Part shown: positions 16,084-24,426 of the stretch, in pieces
How the letters are laid out: every line of letters starts with the position of its first letter
How positions within the stretch are numbered: position 1 is the first letter of the stretch
Origin: Bacteroidales bacterium
GTDB taxonomy: Bacteria > Bacteroidota > Bacteroidia > Bacteroidales > UBA10428
Reading direction: 5' to 3'
NCBI GenBank assembly: GCA_016931575.1
Contig: JAFGEO010000012.1
Coordinates: 1-34,343, forward strand
Length of the DNA: 34,343 nt
Notes under the pieces: model-generated
Seen by the model: the letters and a program-made list of their open reading frames with translations, nothing else
Database searches by the model: none
Told to the model about the DNA's origin: nothing
Program-made: the position numbers and the translations under genes

Positions 16084-17466
16084 ATGTTCACTCCTGGTAC
16101 CTATACAAAGCGACGTACTTTACTGAAGGAAAAGCTAAACGGAGGAATACTCCTGTTTATCGGGAATGAACTAAGTGCCATGAATTACCGGGACAATATC
16201 TATCCCTTTCGACAGGACAGTACCTTCCTGTACTATTTTGGTCTCAACAGACCTTCGCTCTCTGCCCTGATAGACATCGAAGGAGATGCGGAGATCATTT
16301 TCGGGGACGATGCCACACTTGACAGCATTATCTGGACAGGGAAGCTGCCGCTGTTACGGGAGGAAGCTGCCGGAGCCGGGATCAAAGATACACGTCCCCT
16401 CTCCGACCTCGGAAAGTATCTCAGGAAAGCGATCGATAAAGCCCGCCCAATCCATTTCCTCCCGCCTTACCGCGAGGAGCACACCCGGGCTGTCAGCCGG
16501 CTGACAGGCCTGGCCTGCGAAAAAGTTCCTGAAGCCTGTTCGGTAGAGTTTATCCGGGCCATTGTTTCTCAACGGGAAGTGAAATCGGAGGAGGAGATCG
16601 CTGAGATCGCCCAGGCTGTGGATGTTTCCGTTGACATGCATTCACGTGCCATCCTGTTTGCCAAAGCAGGAATGAAGGAAGCACAGCTTGCTGCTGAAGT
16701 GCACAAGACAGCCCTTGCTGCCGGATGTGAACTGGCCTTCCCGATCATTGCCACCGTCAACGGCCAGATCCTTCACAATTACTACTATGGAAATACCCTC
16801 CGCAAAGGGGACATCTTTTTGCTGGATGCCGGGGCCCAGGCGCCCTCAGGGTATGCCGGCGACCTGTCATCAAGCTTCCCGGTTTCGGGAAAGTTTACGG
16901 AGCGCCAGAAGGAAATATACCTGGTCAGCCAGGAAGCACACCGCGCAGCTGTCCAGGCGCTGAAACCTGGCACCAGATTCCGCGAAGTACACCTGGCAGC
17001 CTGTCGGGCAATTATTGAAGGACTTAAACAGCTGGGGATTATGAAGGGGGATACCGAAGAAGCCCTTGCCGCGGGTGCCCACGCCCTGTTCTTTCCCTGT
17101 GGTGTGGGTCACATGATGGGGCTCGATGTGCACGACATGGAAAACCTGGGTGAAGACTTCGTGGGCTATGGCAGCGAAACAAGAAGCAGTCAGTTTGGCC
17201 TTCGCTCCCTGCGGCTGGCAAAAGAACTGAAGCCCGGATTTGTACACACCATCGAGCCCGGCATCTATTTCATTCCCGACCTGATCGACAGCTGGCAATC
17301 GCAGAACCTCCACACCGAATTTCTGAACTACGACCGGATAAATACCTACCGGGATTTTGGAGGGATCAGGAATGAGGAGAATTTTGTCATCACTGCTGAC
17401 GGACACCGGAAACTGGGAAAGGACTTTCCGAAGGGTATTGAGGATATTGAGGGGATGAGGTTGTGA
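16084..17466 (+). CDS. M24B aminopeptidase P family (Xaa-Pro aminopeptidase), long form
   Basis: A 460-residue cytoplasmic peptidase (no signal peptide). The N-terminal AMP_N-type domain (1-~175; YRDNIYPFRQDSTFLYYFGLNRP) is followed by the pita-bread catalytic domain. All five metal ligands are visible: Asp248 (LLDAGAQ), Asp260 (GYAGDLSSSFP), His343 (GVGHMMGLDVHDM), Glu391 (HTIEPGIYF) and Glu431 (IRNEENFVI). Length and layout match aminopeptidase P (PepP), which removes an N-terminal residue preceding proline and typically binds two Mn ions. It begins 5 bp after the LytTR gene, so it is likely in that operon. A second M24 protein lies at 31150-32223. The gene converges with the minus-strand GH127 operon; no plus-strand terminator is obvious. 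It may be a general peptide-turnover enzyme rather than locus-specific. Confidence 0.9.
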   Translation: MFTPGTYTKRRTLLKEKLNGGILLFIGNELSAMNYRDNIYPFRQDSTFLYYFGLNRPSLSALIDIEGDAEIIFGDDATLDSIIWTGKLPLLREEAAGAGIKDTRPLSDLGKYLRKAIDKARPIHFLPPYREEHTRAVSRLTGLACEKVPEACSVEFIRAIVSQREVKSEEEIAEIAQAVDVSVDMHSRAILFAKAGMKEAQLAAEVHKTALAAGCELAFPIIATVNGQILHNYYYGNTLRKGDIFLLDAGAQAPSGYAGDLSSSFPVSGKFTERQKEIYLVSQEAHRAAVQALKPGTRFREVHLAACRAIIEGLKQLGIMKGDTEEALAAGAHALFFPCGVGHMMGLDVHDMENLGEDFVGYGSETRSSQFGLRSLRLAKELKPGFVHTIEPGIYFIPDLIDSWQSQNLHTEFLNYDRINTYRDFGGIRNEENFVITADGHRKLGKDFPKGIEDIEGMRL

Positions 17467-17560
17467 TACAGTGTGAGAGTGAGTTTTCCGTATACTGAAA
17501 ATCCTGGTATTGTGCAAGCCTTGAGATAAAGATTCAGGCAGCAGGGTAACAGTAGTACCA

Positions 17561-17599
17561 CCAAAAAAACAAACAGGCACGCTATATATTGCGTACCTG
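17561..17599 (-). terminator. Rho-independent terminator of the minus-strand GH127 operon
   Basis: Read on the minus strand, CAGGTACGC (17599-17591) pairs with GCGTGCCTG (17582-17574) around an 8-nt loop with one mismatch, followed by TTTGTTTTTTT (17573-17563). It lies about 40 bp after the end of the gene at 17639. Confidence 0.8.
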
Positions 17600-17638
17600 T
17601 CCGATCAATCAAAAACCAATTAAAACTTATTCTTTCTC

Positions 17639-20329
17639 TTAATTCGAAAAGAGTAATTTACGGGAAAAACTTGCCCCCCCGGAATCAAGGGTAACAATAT
17701 AACAATTTCCTTTGTCAGCCAGATCAGTTCTTCTAAGCACCATCTCACTATCAAAATGATGTTCATAGACCAGCTTTCCGTTCAGGGCAAAAACCTTCAG
17801 GTTGGCTTCCCCTTTATTATGGAGCCGTATCGAGACTTTTTCTTCTGCCGGAACCGGAAAAAGTTCAAATCCCTCGCCGCGATCATCCTGCTGTGCCTGT
17901 ATTGCGTCTGCCTCTTCACCGTAGATCATCCACTCCAGAATGCCCTGGGCCCGGGTATCGCCTTTGAAGTAAAGCCTCATCTGATTGGTAGTCACCGTTT
18001 CAAAATCAGTAGTATTGTACTTGTCCCATTCTATCTCGCCACGACTCAAATATTTCATACTTCCAGGGACCTCAACGAAGTCGTCCGTTCCGGCATCATA
18101 ATAGGCCAGGTAGTAACTATCGGGTAGTGTAATCCCTTGATTATCATCCCACCAGTAAACATCGGAAGCCGTAATGTTATAGACTTTATGCAGGTTGAAC
18201 TGCACCCAGTTCCATTGACCGACGGTCTCACCGCTTGCTGCCCAGTTGCCGAAGGCTGCAGGCCCCTTATCGGCAGAACTCTGTGGGTCGTACAGATCGT
18301 AAATCCCCGTAAGGTCTTCCCAGGTTGAGACATAGTTTGTCGTAGCAAAATCACCGGCATCCTCATCGATGATAATGAGGGAATCGGGAAGCACCCGCAG
18401 GGGTTTGACAGAAAGCCATACCTGCATGGGTCCGGTTCCGCGGTTTGCCCACAGGTGATAGGGTATGAAACTGACCTCTTGTTCCACGTCATCATTCACT
18501 ACCGTTGAAGTAAGCACATTGGTGCCAAAGAACAGGTCGGGATGAAAGCCCGACTCAACAAGCATCGCACTGTCATACCGCTGATACAGCACATCGATAT
18601 CGGGGTTGTCCACGAATTCGGAACAGAATACGAGCGGTCCCTGCTGCAGCGCTATACGCCCGCGGTCGGCAAGGATCGCTTCGTTAGCAACGATCTTACG
18701 CACCTCAAAGGGCAGTTCATAGCTGATGCTGTCGCCGTCTGACCATTCCCTGGTCAGCACCAGGTAACCATCATGCTCAGGGGCATCAAAGCTTACCCCA
18801 TTTACCTGCAGGGTATAAGTCTGTTCCAGTGAATCACTGAAAGTATACAGATCGCCCGGCAGCACCTCCTCATTGGCCCAGCCCGGTTTACGGACAAGCA
18901 TGGTGAAAGTCTTCGGGCTCTCTAAGGCAACTGAGATAGCGATATCCCCACTCCAGGGATAATTGGTATGCTGTTGAACATGTACGGTGTCATCCCCAAC
19001 TTTTATCCTTCCTTCATTGGTCATAAACAGGTTCACATACAGGCTATCCTCCCGGGTGGCATAAATATATCCCGGTACTGAAGGTATGATCCTGGTAACG
19101 TTGGAAGGGCAGCAGGAACATTCAAACCATGCTGAGCGCTCAGCACCTGAAGTTTCGAGCCGGTTAGGGTAAAAGAAGCGGTCGCCCGAATAAGATATCC
19201 CGGAAAGCATGGCATTGTACAGCGACCTTTCCAGTAAATCGATGTATTTAGCCTGCCCGTGTAACAGGAACAGCCTGTAGTTCAGGTAAATATTACCGAT
19301 TGAGGCACAGGTTTCGCAATAAGCACTTGAATTAGGAAGGTTATAGGGTTCATCAAAACCTTCATTCCCTCCTGATGCACCGATGCCTCCTGTTACATAG
19401 ATCTTCTTTGAAACTATATCTTCCCATATTTGGTCAATGGCATTGATGTAGGAGGTTTCCCCCATGATGGCAGCAATATCTGCCATCCCGGCATACATGT
19501 ACACTGCACGCACTGAGTGCCCTACAGCTTCGGTTTGTTCAGTTACAGGAAGGTGTGCCTGACAGTACTCGGGTCCGCCACCCCGTACGTCCAGGAAGAA
19601 TTTCGCCAGGTTTAGGTAACGGGTCTCCCCGGTAACGCGGTACAATTCAACCAGTCCTTTTTCGATCTCCTGGTGGCCAGGGTAGTTCTCGATTTTTCCC
19701 CATCCAAAGGCATTATCCACGCAGTCTGCAGCCTTGATGGCCACATCGAGGAAATTTGTTTTCCCGGTAGCTACATAGTGTGCCGATGCAGCCTCCAGCA
19801 AATGGCCGATGTTATAGAGCTCATGACTTAGATCATGAACCAGCACCCAACGGTCATCGCCAATCCAGGGGTGTGCATTGTCCCCGTCGATGGTACGGAT
19901 GGTATAGATGTAGCCATCGTCTTCCTGGGCAAGTGCGATAATGCTTATCAGGGAGTCAAGCTGCTTATCCAGTTCAGGATCATCATAATACTGCAGGGCA
20001 TAGCTGGCTCCCTGAATCACCTTGTATACCTCACTGTCATCGAAAGGGAGTGAGGTTTGAAAATGGCCTTCTTCCAGACCTGCGGCAATTTTAAAATTCA
20101 TAATCCGCGAGTCGCACATGTTCAGGGCATGGGGTATTGTCACCTCATGGTTCAGGGCGATCCTGGGATTCCAGAACTGATCCGTAACCTCTACCTGCGT
20201 AAAAGGTATCGGAGTGATGGGATAGTCACTTCCTGTCAGTCCCGCAGGAGGTTCAACAGCCCTTTTCTGTCCGAAGCTCATCCCACAGGCAAGGACCAGG
20301 AGAGATACTATTGCGATCTTGTTTTTCAT
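17639..20329 (-). CDS. GH127 beta-L-arabinofuranosidase with discoidin-like and T9SS domains
   Basis: An 896-residue secreted enzyme. The signal peptide (SLLVLACGMSFGQ) is followed by a GH127 catalytic region (about 35-640) close in pattern to HypBA1 of Bifidobacterium: YVTGGIGASGGNEGF (region of the acid/base Glu), Glu339 and Cys341 in YCETCASIGN, and Cys406-Cys407 in ECSCCPSNVTR, giving the Glu/three-Cys zinc site with the catalytic cysteine. HypBA1 splits beta-1,2-linked L-arabinofuranose disaccharides of hydroxyproline-bound glycans. A discoidin (F5/8 type C)-like module (about 650-815; SDVYWWDDNQGITLP, ILEWMIYG) and a type A T9SS domain (about 825-896; FELFPVPAEEKVSI) follow, so the enzyme should work outside the cell. 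It lies 50 bp behind the large metallopeptidase gene and is the second gene of that operon. It differs from the DUF1680 enzyme at 4843, so the two probably act on different linkages or steps. Confidence 0.92.
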   Translation of the reverse strand: MKNKIAIVSLLVLACGMSFGQKRAVEPPAGLTGSDYPITPIPFTQVEVTDQFWNPRIALNHEVTIPHALNMCDSRIMNFKIAAGLEEGHFQTSLPFDDSEVYKVIQGASYALQYYDDPELDKQLDSLISIIALAQEDDGYIYTIRTIDGDNAHPWIGDDRWVLVHDLSHELYNIGHLLEAASAHYVATGKTNFLDVAIKAADCVDNAFGWGKIENYPGHQEIEKGLVELYRVTGETRYLNLAKFFLDVRGGGPEYCQAHLPVTEQTEAVGHSVRAVYMYAGMADIAAIMGETSYINAIDQIWEDIVSKKIYVTGGIGASGGNEGFDEPYNLPNSSAYCETCASIGNIYLNYRLFLLHGQAKYIDLLERSLYNAMLSGISYSGDRFFYPNRLETSGAERSAWFECSCCPSNVTRIIPSVPGYIYATREDSLYVNLFMTNEGRIKVGDDTVHVQQHTNYPWSGDIAISVALESPKTFTMLVRKPGWANEEVLPGDLYTFSDSLEQTYTLQVNGVSFDAPEHDGYLVLTREWSDGDSISYELPFEVRKIVANEAILADRGRIALQQGPLVFCSEFVDNPDIDVLYQRYDSAMLVESGFHPDLFFGTNVLTSTVVNDDVEQEVSFIPYHLWANRGTGPMQVWLSVKPLRVLPDSLIIIDEDAGDFATTNYVSTWEDLTGIYDLYDPQSSADKGPAAFGNWAASGETVGQWNWVQFNLHKVYNITASDVYWWDDNQGITLPDSYYLAYYDAGTDDFVEVPGSMKYLSRGEIEWDKYNTTDFETVTTNQMRLYFKGDTRAQGILEWMIYGEEADAIQAQQDDRGEGFELFPVPAEEKVSIRLHNKGEANLKVFALNGKLVYEHHFDSEMVLRRTDLADKGNCYIVTLDSGGASFSRKLLFSN

Positions 20330-20379
20330 GCCATTTATCTTTTATCTACTTATGTAACCAGTTAGTTTTGGTGAAGGAC

Positions 20380-23300
20380 TTAAGGAATAACGATCAGCTT
20401 TTTGGTGTAGCGCCCCATTATCGTTTCCAACTCGGCGTAGTATACTCCTTCGCCTCCCAGCTGAGCAGTCGGGACCTCCAGGCTACCCGTAAAACTGGTC
20501 CTGAAAATGGCCCTTCCGGTGCTTTCGTAGATTACAACCGAAACGGGTTCTGATGCATCTGACACAAAGTTAACTACTTCCTCGGAAGGATTCGGGAATA
20601 TCCGGACTGCATGATCGGTATTCAGCCCCGGCAAACCGGCAATAGCTGTTGTGATCTCAATGGTATCGCTGCTTGCAGAGAAATTACCCTGATAATCCAT
20701 AGCCCTGACATAAACCTCGTAGGTAGTTTCCGGTTCAAGCTCCCCAACGATTGCGGATGTTTCTTCCGATGACAGTACCGTATTTCCATCGATGACAACA
20801 ATGTATTTTGACAGCCCATTCACGGACTCCGCAGCATCCCAGCTCAGGGAAACTGTGCTTTGTGTAATATTCAGGGCATCCAGGTTCATGGGGGCAGTCG
20901 GGATTTCTCCGATTGGATAAGCATAAATCTCCCAGTCAGGATTCACATCCTCGTTCAGTCTGTGGGTGACTTCCCCGTCACAGCCTGCAGTCCTGACCGT
21001 ACCCATCTGCAGGTACATTCCCTCTGAGCAGTTCGTCCATTCTTCTGCATCGCCACCGACGATCACCGTTCCGGAAAGACTCACATCTGAGAGGTAAGCC
21101 AGATCCTTTGCAATTGCAGATTGCCTTAACCTGGAATTATACAGCAGGGCACTTCCAGTTGCAACGGCATTGTCTGATAGTGAGGAGCCATATACCCTTG
21201 CAGCTTCTTCCACGACAGCATTTTCAGTGATAATCGATGTGCCACCAACAATGGCAGTTCCCCTGACAACCGCTGATCCGTCCACTGTGGCACTGCCTTT
21301 AATGATCGCAAAACCTTCGATGCGGGCATCCTCAGATACTACGGCATTTTCCAGCACCTGAGCGTTAGGTCCTACCCAGACAGTTTCTGCAACGGTGGCA
21401 GTTGAAGCAACAAAGCCTCCCCCATTTGGGTGGGCATCACCGGCTATGCCTTCGTGTTCGCTGTTATAACCGGCTTTATGTCCGGCAGGCACTGCTCCCT
21501 GAATCGAAAAGCTGTATGGATAGCGGTATTCCTTCGGGAATCCTGTCGTCCACCCATAGTTATGATGCTTCTGCGGAGCGCCAGTCACAACCAGGAATAC
21601 TTTACTATCGGCGGCGGATATGGTGAAAGTTGCATCTGTCTGCAAATCGGAATACACATCGCTGTACCGTGGGTTCCCCTCCTCGTCAACAGCGACAAAA
21701 CCGTACCGGTTTCCGGCACCTCCTGCCGGTTCGTTGGCATAGCCCGTAAACTGAATGCTGATCTCAGAAGCCGCCTCATCGGGATAGAGCGGAATGATGT
21801 TGTATCCATAATCGCCCGGGGCGAGGTGTCGGGGAACTACAAAAGACCCTGAACCATCAGCCAGTGAATCGGGTATTGTATATTCCCGGCCAATATAGCT
21901 CTCACTGATGGAAGAAACCGCACTGCGGATGAGGGGGCCGTTAACATAATCCCAGGTGACATTCTTCATGGCATAGCGCCCGAAATCATCGTTCAGGTCT
22001 GACTGGGTGTAACGAAGTACTGAGTCACGCAGACTGGTGAGCGGATGGCTGTATACCGGGCTGGCTTTTCTCCAGATCTCGTTCACCGCCTGCAGTCCGT
22101 AAGTATCTCTGACATAGTCAATGAAATATGCATTCTGATAGTAGTGACGTGTTGTACTGAAATGCAACATGGAGGTATTGATAAAACGCTCGGGTTGCAC
22201 GCCGGAATATGTTCCTGAATACTGGGCCATCATGTAGTTGGCATGCGATTCCCAGAAGAAACCGGCATAACTGGCATTCAGTCCGTATCCGGGATACTGG
22301 CTCATGATCATGGCCTGGCACATGTGTGTGAATTCGTGGGCAAGAACTGCAGGGCCGCCTGTAGCTGAAGGATGTATCCACATGCCTCCGGCCTTGCCGT
22401 CACCAATCCAGCCACCAAAGGCATAGCCCGTGAAAACGCTGGTATTTTCCCATGTTTCATTCATCACCACTTCATGCTTGTATCGCCCCATATTACCCTC
22501 ATCCGGGTTTTCGATAAACCCGATTGTATCCGTCATATACGACAAGAGGGCTTCCATGATCTCCAGGATGTTATTCGGGTTGAAACGCAGGTCTCCGTTT
22601 GCTGCATCCGTTGGATCGCCAACAATGCGGCCTCCCCAGTAAACAATGAAATTCCGGGACTGGGCGGTACGTTCCCAACTGAAATCGCTTTGCTGGTTAA
22701 CAGTAGCCTGGAGAACTATTTCCTTCTCTGAGCCATCATTTGAATAACTCACCGGATTCGAAACCGGTGTTTCATCAGCAAGTTTTACCTGGATCAGCAC
22801 GCCGTCTTCCGAATCAACAAAATCAGGGATCGTGATGCTTAGCAAGGCTTGTCCGTCTGCACCGGTCAACGGAAAATCCTGATCGGCGAGACTGGCAGAA
22901 ACGGCCGTTCCCCCAAGGGTATATGCCTCATTGGTTGTAGCATCAGCATTTGTTACCGTAATATCATAGGCTGCAGCATAACCTTCAACAGGATTATCGT
23001 ACTGGTCCCTGGCTGTAAGTTGTATTTGCGTGGTGGTATGCAGGTAAAGGTTCAATAAGGTGCTGACTTCGGAGCGTTCAGCATTCACTTCGCCAGTCAG
23101 CAGGATCTGCTGAACACCTGCATCTTCGTAACCAGCTGCATGGACCAGAATATTTTTGGTTCCTGCACCGGTAAGTGCAGGATTTTCTGCTGAAGGAAAT
23201 AAGGTAATGATACCGGCACTCACGGAGAAGTCGATTCCTCCATTCAGCTCATTTCCATTGACGGAAACGCCGGAAATGGCTGCGCGCCAGTCGATATCAT

Positions 23301-24261
23301 CGGTAAACGATATTTCAATATCATTATCGACAGTGTTGTCTGAAACATCTCCCGTTAAATCAGGTGGTACAAGACCGGGTTCCTGAAAGGCATAGTATTC
23401 CCCGACCTGTGTATACCCATTGTTAAAATACGCATACAGGGCAATGCCATCTTTGGGGTCGATAACAGGGGGCAGGGTCACATCAAAGCTTACCACACCC
23501 AGGGCGTCGGTGCCGGAAAGCTCAATGATCCCTGGTGAGCTGGTATAATCTGTCCCATTGACCGTGTAGCTCTCGGTGTTGTCCGGTACGGTACTCATAA
23601 GTTCAATGCCGAGTTTAAACGTATAATCCTGCACGGGACTTCCACTATTATCAATAGCTGTGAGGGTAAACGTGCTGGTGCCCCCTTTAGTCAATGGCAT
23701 ATCAACAGAGCAGGTTGATCCAACAGGGATATTCTCACCTTCCTGTCCCCAAACCCTCCATTCGAGGATGCCGGTGGCAATGGTGCTGGTAGCATATACC
23801 CGGATCCGGGTGGTTACGAGGGTATCGAAGGTGGTAATATTGTACTGATCCGTTGCAATGCCGTTTCCTGAAACACCGGGGAGGGTATCCCAGCTTTCAT
23901 CCAGAAGGTTCCAATAGAGCTGATAGGTATTATAGGGAATCTGGATCCCGCCGTTGTCAGTCCACCAGTAAACATCAGACCGGCTGATCTCCATGATATC
24001 ATTCCAGCGGTACTCTACCCAGTCCCAGTCGCCATTGCTCCCGCTTTCCCAGTTCCCATAGGCACCGCCTGTTTTATCGGTCGAACCCGAAGGGTCGTAC
24101 CCGTCATTGATGGCGTACAGATCCTCCCAATCCGAAACATACGATGTCAGGATCTCATCTGCTTCCAGGGCAATGTTCCGCTGGGCATAACTTATCAGCA
24201 TGCAGGAGATTGTCAAAATGCCTGTAAGCAACAGGCGTCTAATCCGCTTGGTAGTCTTCAT
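20380..24261 (-). CDS. Large secreted HExxH metallopeptidase, DUF6055/Svx-AvrXca-like, multidomain
   Basis: A 1293-residue T9SS cargo protein. I choose the internal Met at 24261 (MKTTKRIRRLLLTG, typical signal peptide) over the in-frame ATG at 24306. Order: discoidin-like module (about 26-172; SRSDVYWWTDNGGIQIP, GILEWRVWG); three Ig-like segments (about 175-510), the middle one DUF1533-like; metallopeptidase region (about 515-930) with His642-Glu-Phe-Thr-His646 and Glu671 (FFWESHANYM); left-handed beta-helix hexapeptide repeats (about 962-1072; NAVVSEDARIEGFAIIKG); fibronectin type III (about 1112-1205); T9SS domain (about 1215-1293; RIFPNPSEEVVNF). The HEFTH and WES-HANYM pairing recalls DUF6055 proteins, to which the Svx/AvrXca plant-associated proteins belong; this assignment is from memory. 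Its module matches that of the GH127 partner 50 bp downstream, which suggests one shared substrate. Confidence 0.8.
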   Translation of the reverse strand: MKTTKRIRRLLLTGILTISCMLISYAQRNIALEADEILTSYVSDWEDLYAINDGYDPSGSTDKTGGAYGNWESGSNGDWDWVEYRWNDIMEISRSDVYWWTDNGGIQIPYNTYQLYWNLLDESWDTLPGVSGNGIATDQYNITTFDTLVTTRIRVYATSTIATGILEWRVWGQEGENIPVGSTCSVDMPLTKGGTSTFTLTAIDNSGSPVQDYTFKLGIELMSTVPDNTESYTVNGTDYTSSPGIIELSGTDALGVVSFDVTLPPVIDPKDGIALYAYFNNGYTQVGEYYAFQEPGLVPPDLTGDVSDNTVDNDIEISFTDDIDWRAAISGVSVNGNELNGGIDFSVSAGIITLFPSAENPALTGAGTKNILVHAAGYEDAGVQQILLTGEVNAERSEVSTLLNLYLHTTTQIQLTARDQYDNPVEGYAAAYDITVTNADATTNEAYTLGGTAVSASLADQDFPLTGADGQALLSITIPDFVDSEDGVLIQVKLADETPVSNPVSYSNDGSEKEIVLQATVNQQSDFSWERTAQSRNFIVYWGGRIVGDPTDAANGDLRFNPNNILEIMEALLSYMTDTIGFIENPDEGNMGRYKHEVVMNETWENTSVFTGYAFGGWIGDGKAGGMWIHPSATGGPAVLAHEFTHMCQAMIMSQYPGYGLNASYAGFFWESHANYMMAQYSGTYSGVQPERFINTSMLHFSTTRHYYQNAYFIDYVRDTYGLQAVNEIWRKASPVYSHPLTSLRDSVLRYTQSDLNDDFGRYAMKNVTWDYVNGPLIRSAVSSISESYIGREYTIPDSLADGSGSFVVPRHLAPGDYGYNIIPLYPDEAASEISIQFTGYANEPAGGAGNRYGFVAVDEEGNPRYSDVYSDLQTDATFTISAADSKVFLVVTGAPQKHHNYGWTTGFPKEYRYPYSFSIQGAVPAGHKAGYNSEHEGIAGDAHPNGGGFVASTATVAETVWVGPNAQVLENAVVSEDARIEGFAIIKGSATVDGSAVVRGTAIVGGTSIITENAVVEEAARVYGSSLSDNAVATGSALLYNSRLRQSAIAKDLAYLSDVSLSGTVIVGGDAEEWTNCSEGMYLQMGTVRTAGCDGEVTHRLNEDVNPDWEIYAYPIGEIPTAPMNLDALNITQSTVSLSWDAAESVNGLSKYIVVIDGNTVLSSEETSAIVGELEPETTYEVYVRAMDYQGNFSASSDTIEITTAIAGLPGLNTDHAVRIFPNPSEEVVNFVSDASEPVSVVIYESTGRAIFRTSFTGSLEVPTAQLGGEGVYYAELETIMGRYTKKLIVIP

Positions 24262-24313
24262 ATCGGAAATCTTCAAGATGAATAAAAAATGAAATGCACT
24301 AAGCAAATTCGCT

Positions 24314-24321
24314 CAAAAATA
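24314..24321 (-). promoter_or_regulatory. Candidate -7 box for the metallopeptidase/GH127 operon
   Basis: On the minus strand TATTTTTG (24321-24314) fits TAnnTTTG, about 53 bp before the chosen start at 24261. No TTTG -33 box is seen at the usual spacing, and the box overlaps the T-rich tail of the upstream terminator, so it may be fortuitous. If real, it supports the start at 24261, because the ATG at 24306 would lie almost on the transcription start. Confidence 0.35.
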
Positions 24322-24324
24322 AAA

Positions 24325-24376
24325 AGAGTAAAAAGAAAGTGAGAACTGAAGTAGTGCGTCTTCATCCTCACTTTCT
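24325..24376 (-). terminator. Rho-independent terminator after the DUF1349-like T9SS gene
   Basis: Perfect 10-bp outer arms (AGAAAGTGAG 24334-24343, CTCACTTTCT 24367-24376) with an inner TGAAG/CTTCA stem form a long hairpin. On the minus strand it is followed by TTTTACTCTTTTT. It separates the gene ending at 24427 from the metallopeptidase/GH127 operon. Confidence 0.85.
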
Positions 24377-24426
24377 ATACTATGAACAGGTCAACAATTG
24401 GTAAAAGTTCAGGAAAACCAGTATTA

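Noticed and set aside
17484-17501. Quasi-palindrome TTTTCCGTATACTGAAAA as plus-strand terminator of the M24 gene
   Set aside because: The stem is short, has a central mismatch and no following T-tract.
22250-22338. Classifying the large metallopeptidase as M60 (enhancin-like), since HEFTH plus 24 residues plus Glu fits HExxHx(8-24)E
   Set aside because: The short motif is shared by several gluzincin families; the surrounding WESHANYM pattern and the following domain fit DUF6055-like proteins better.
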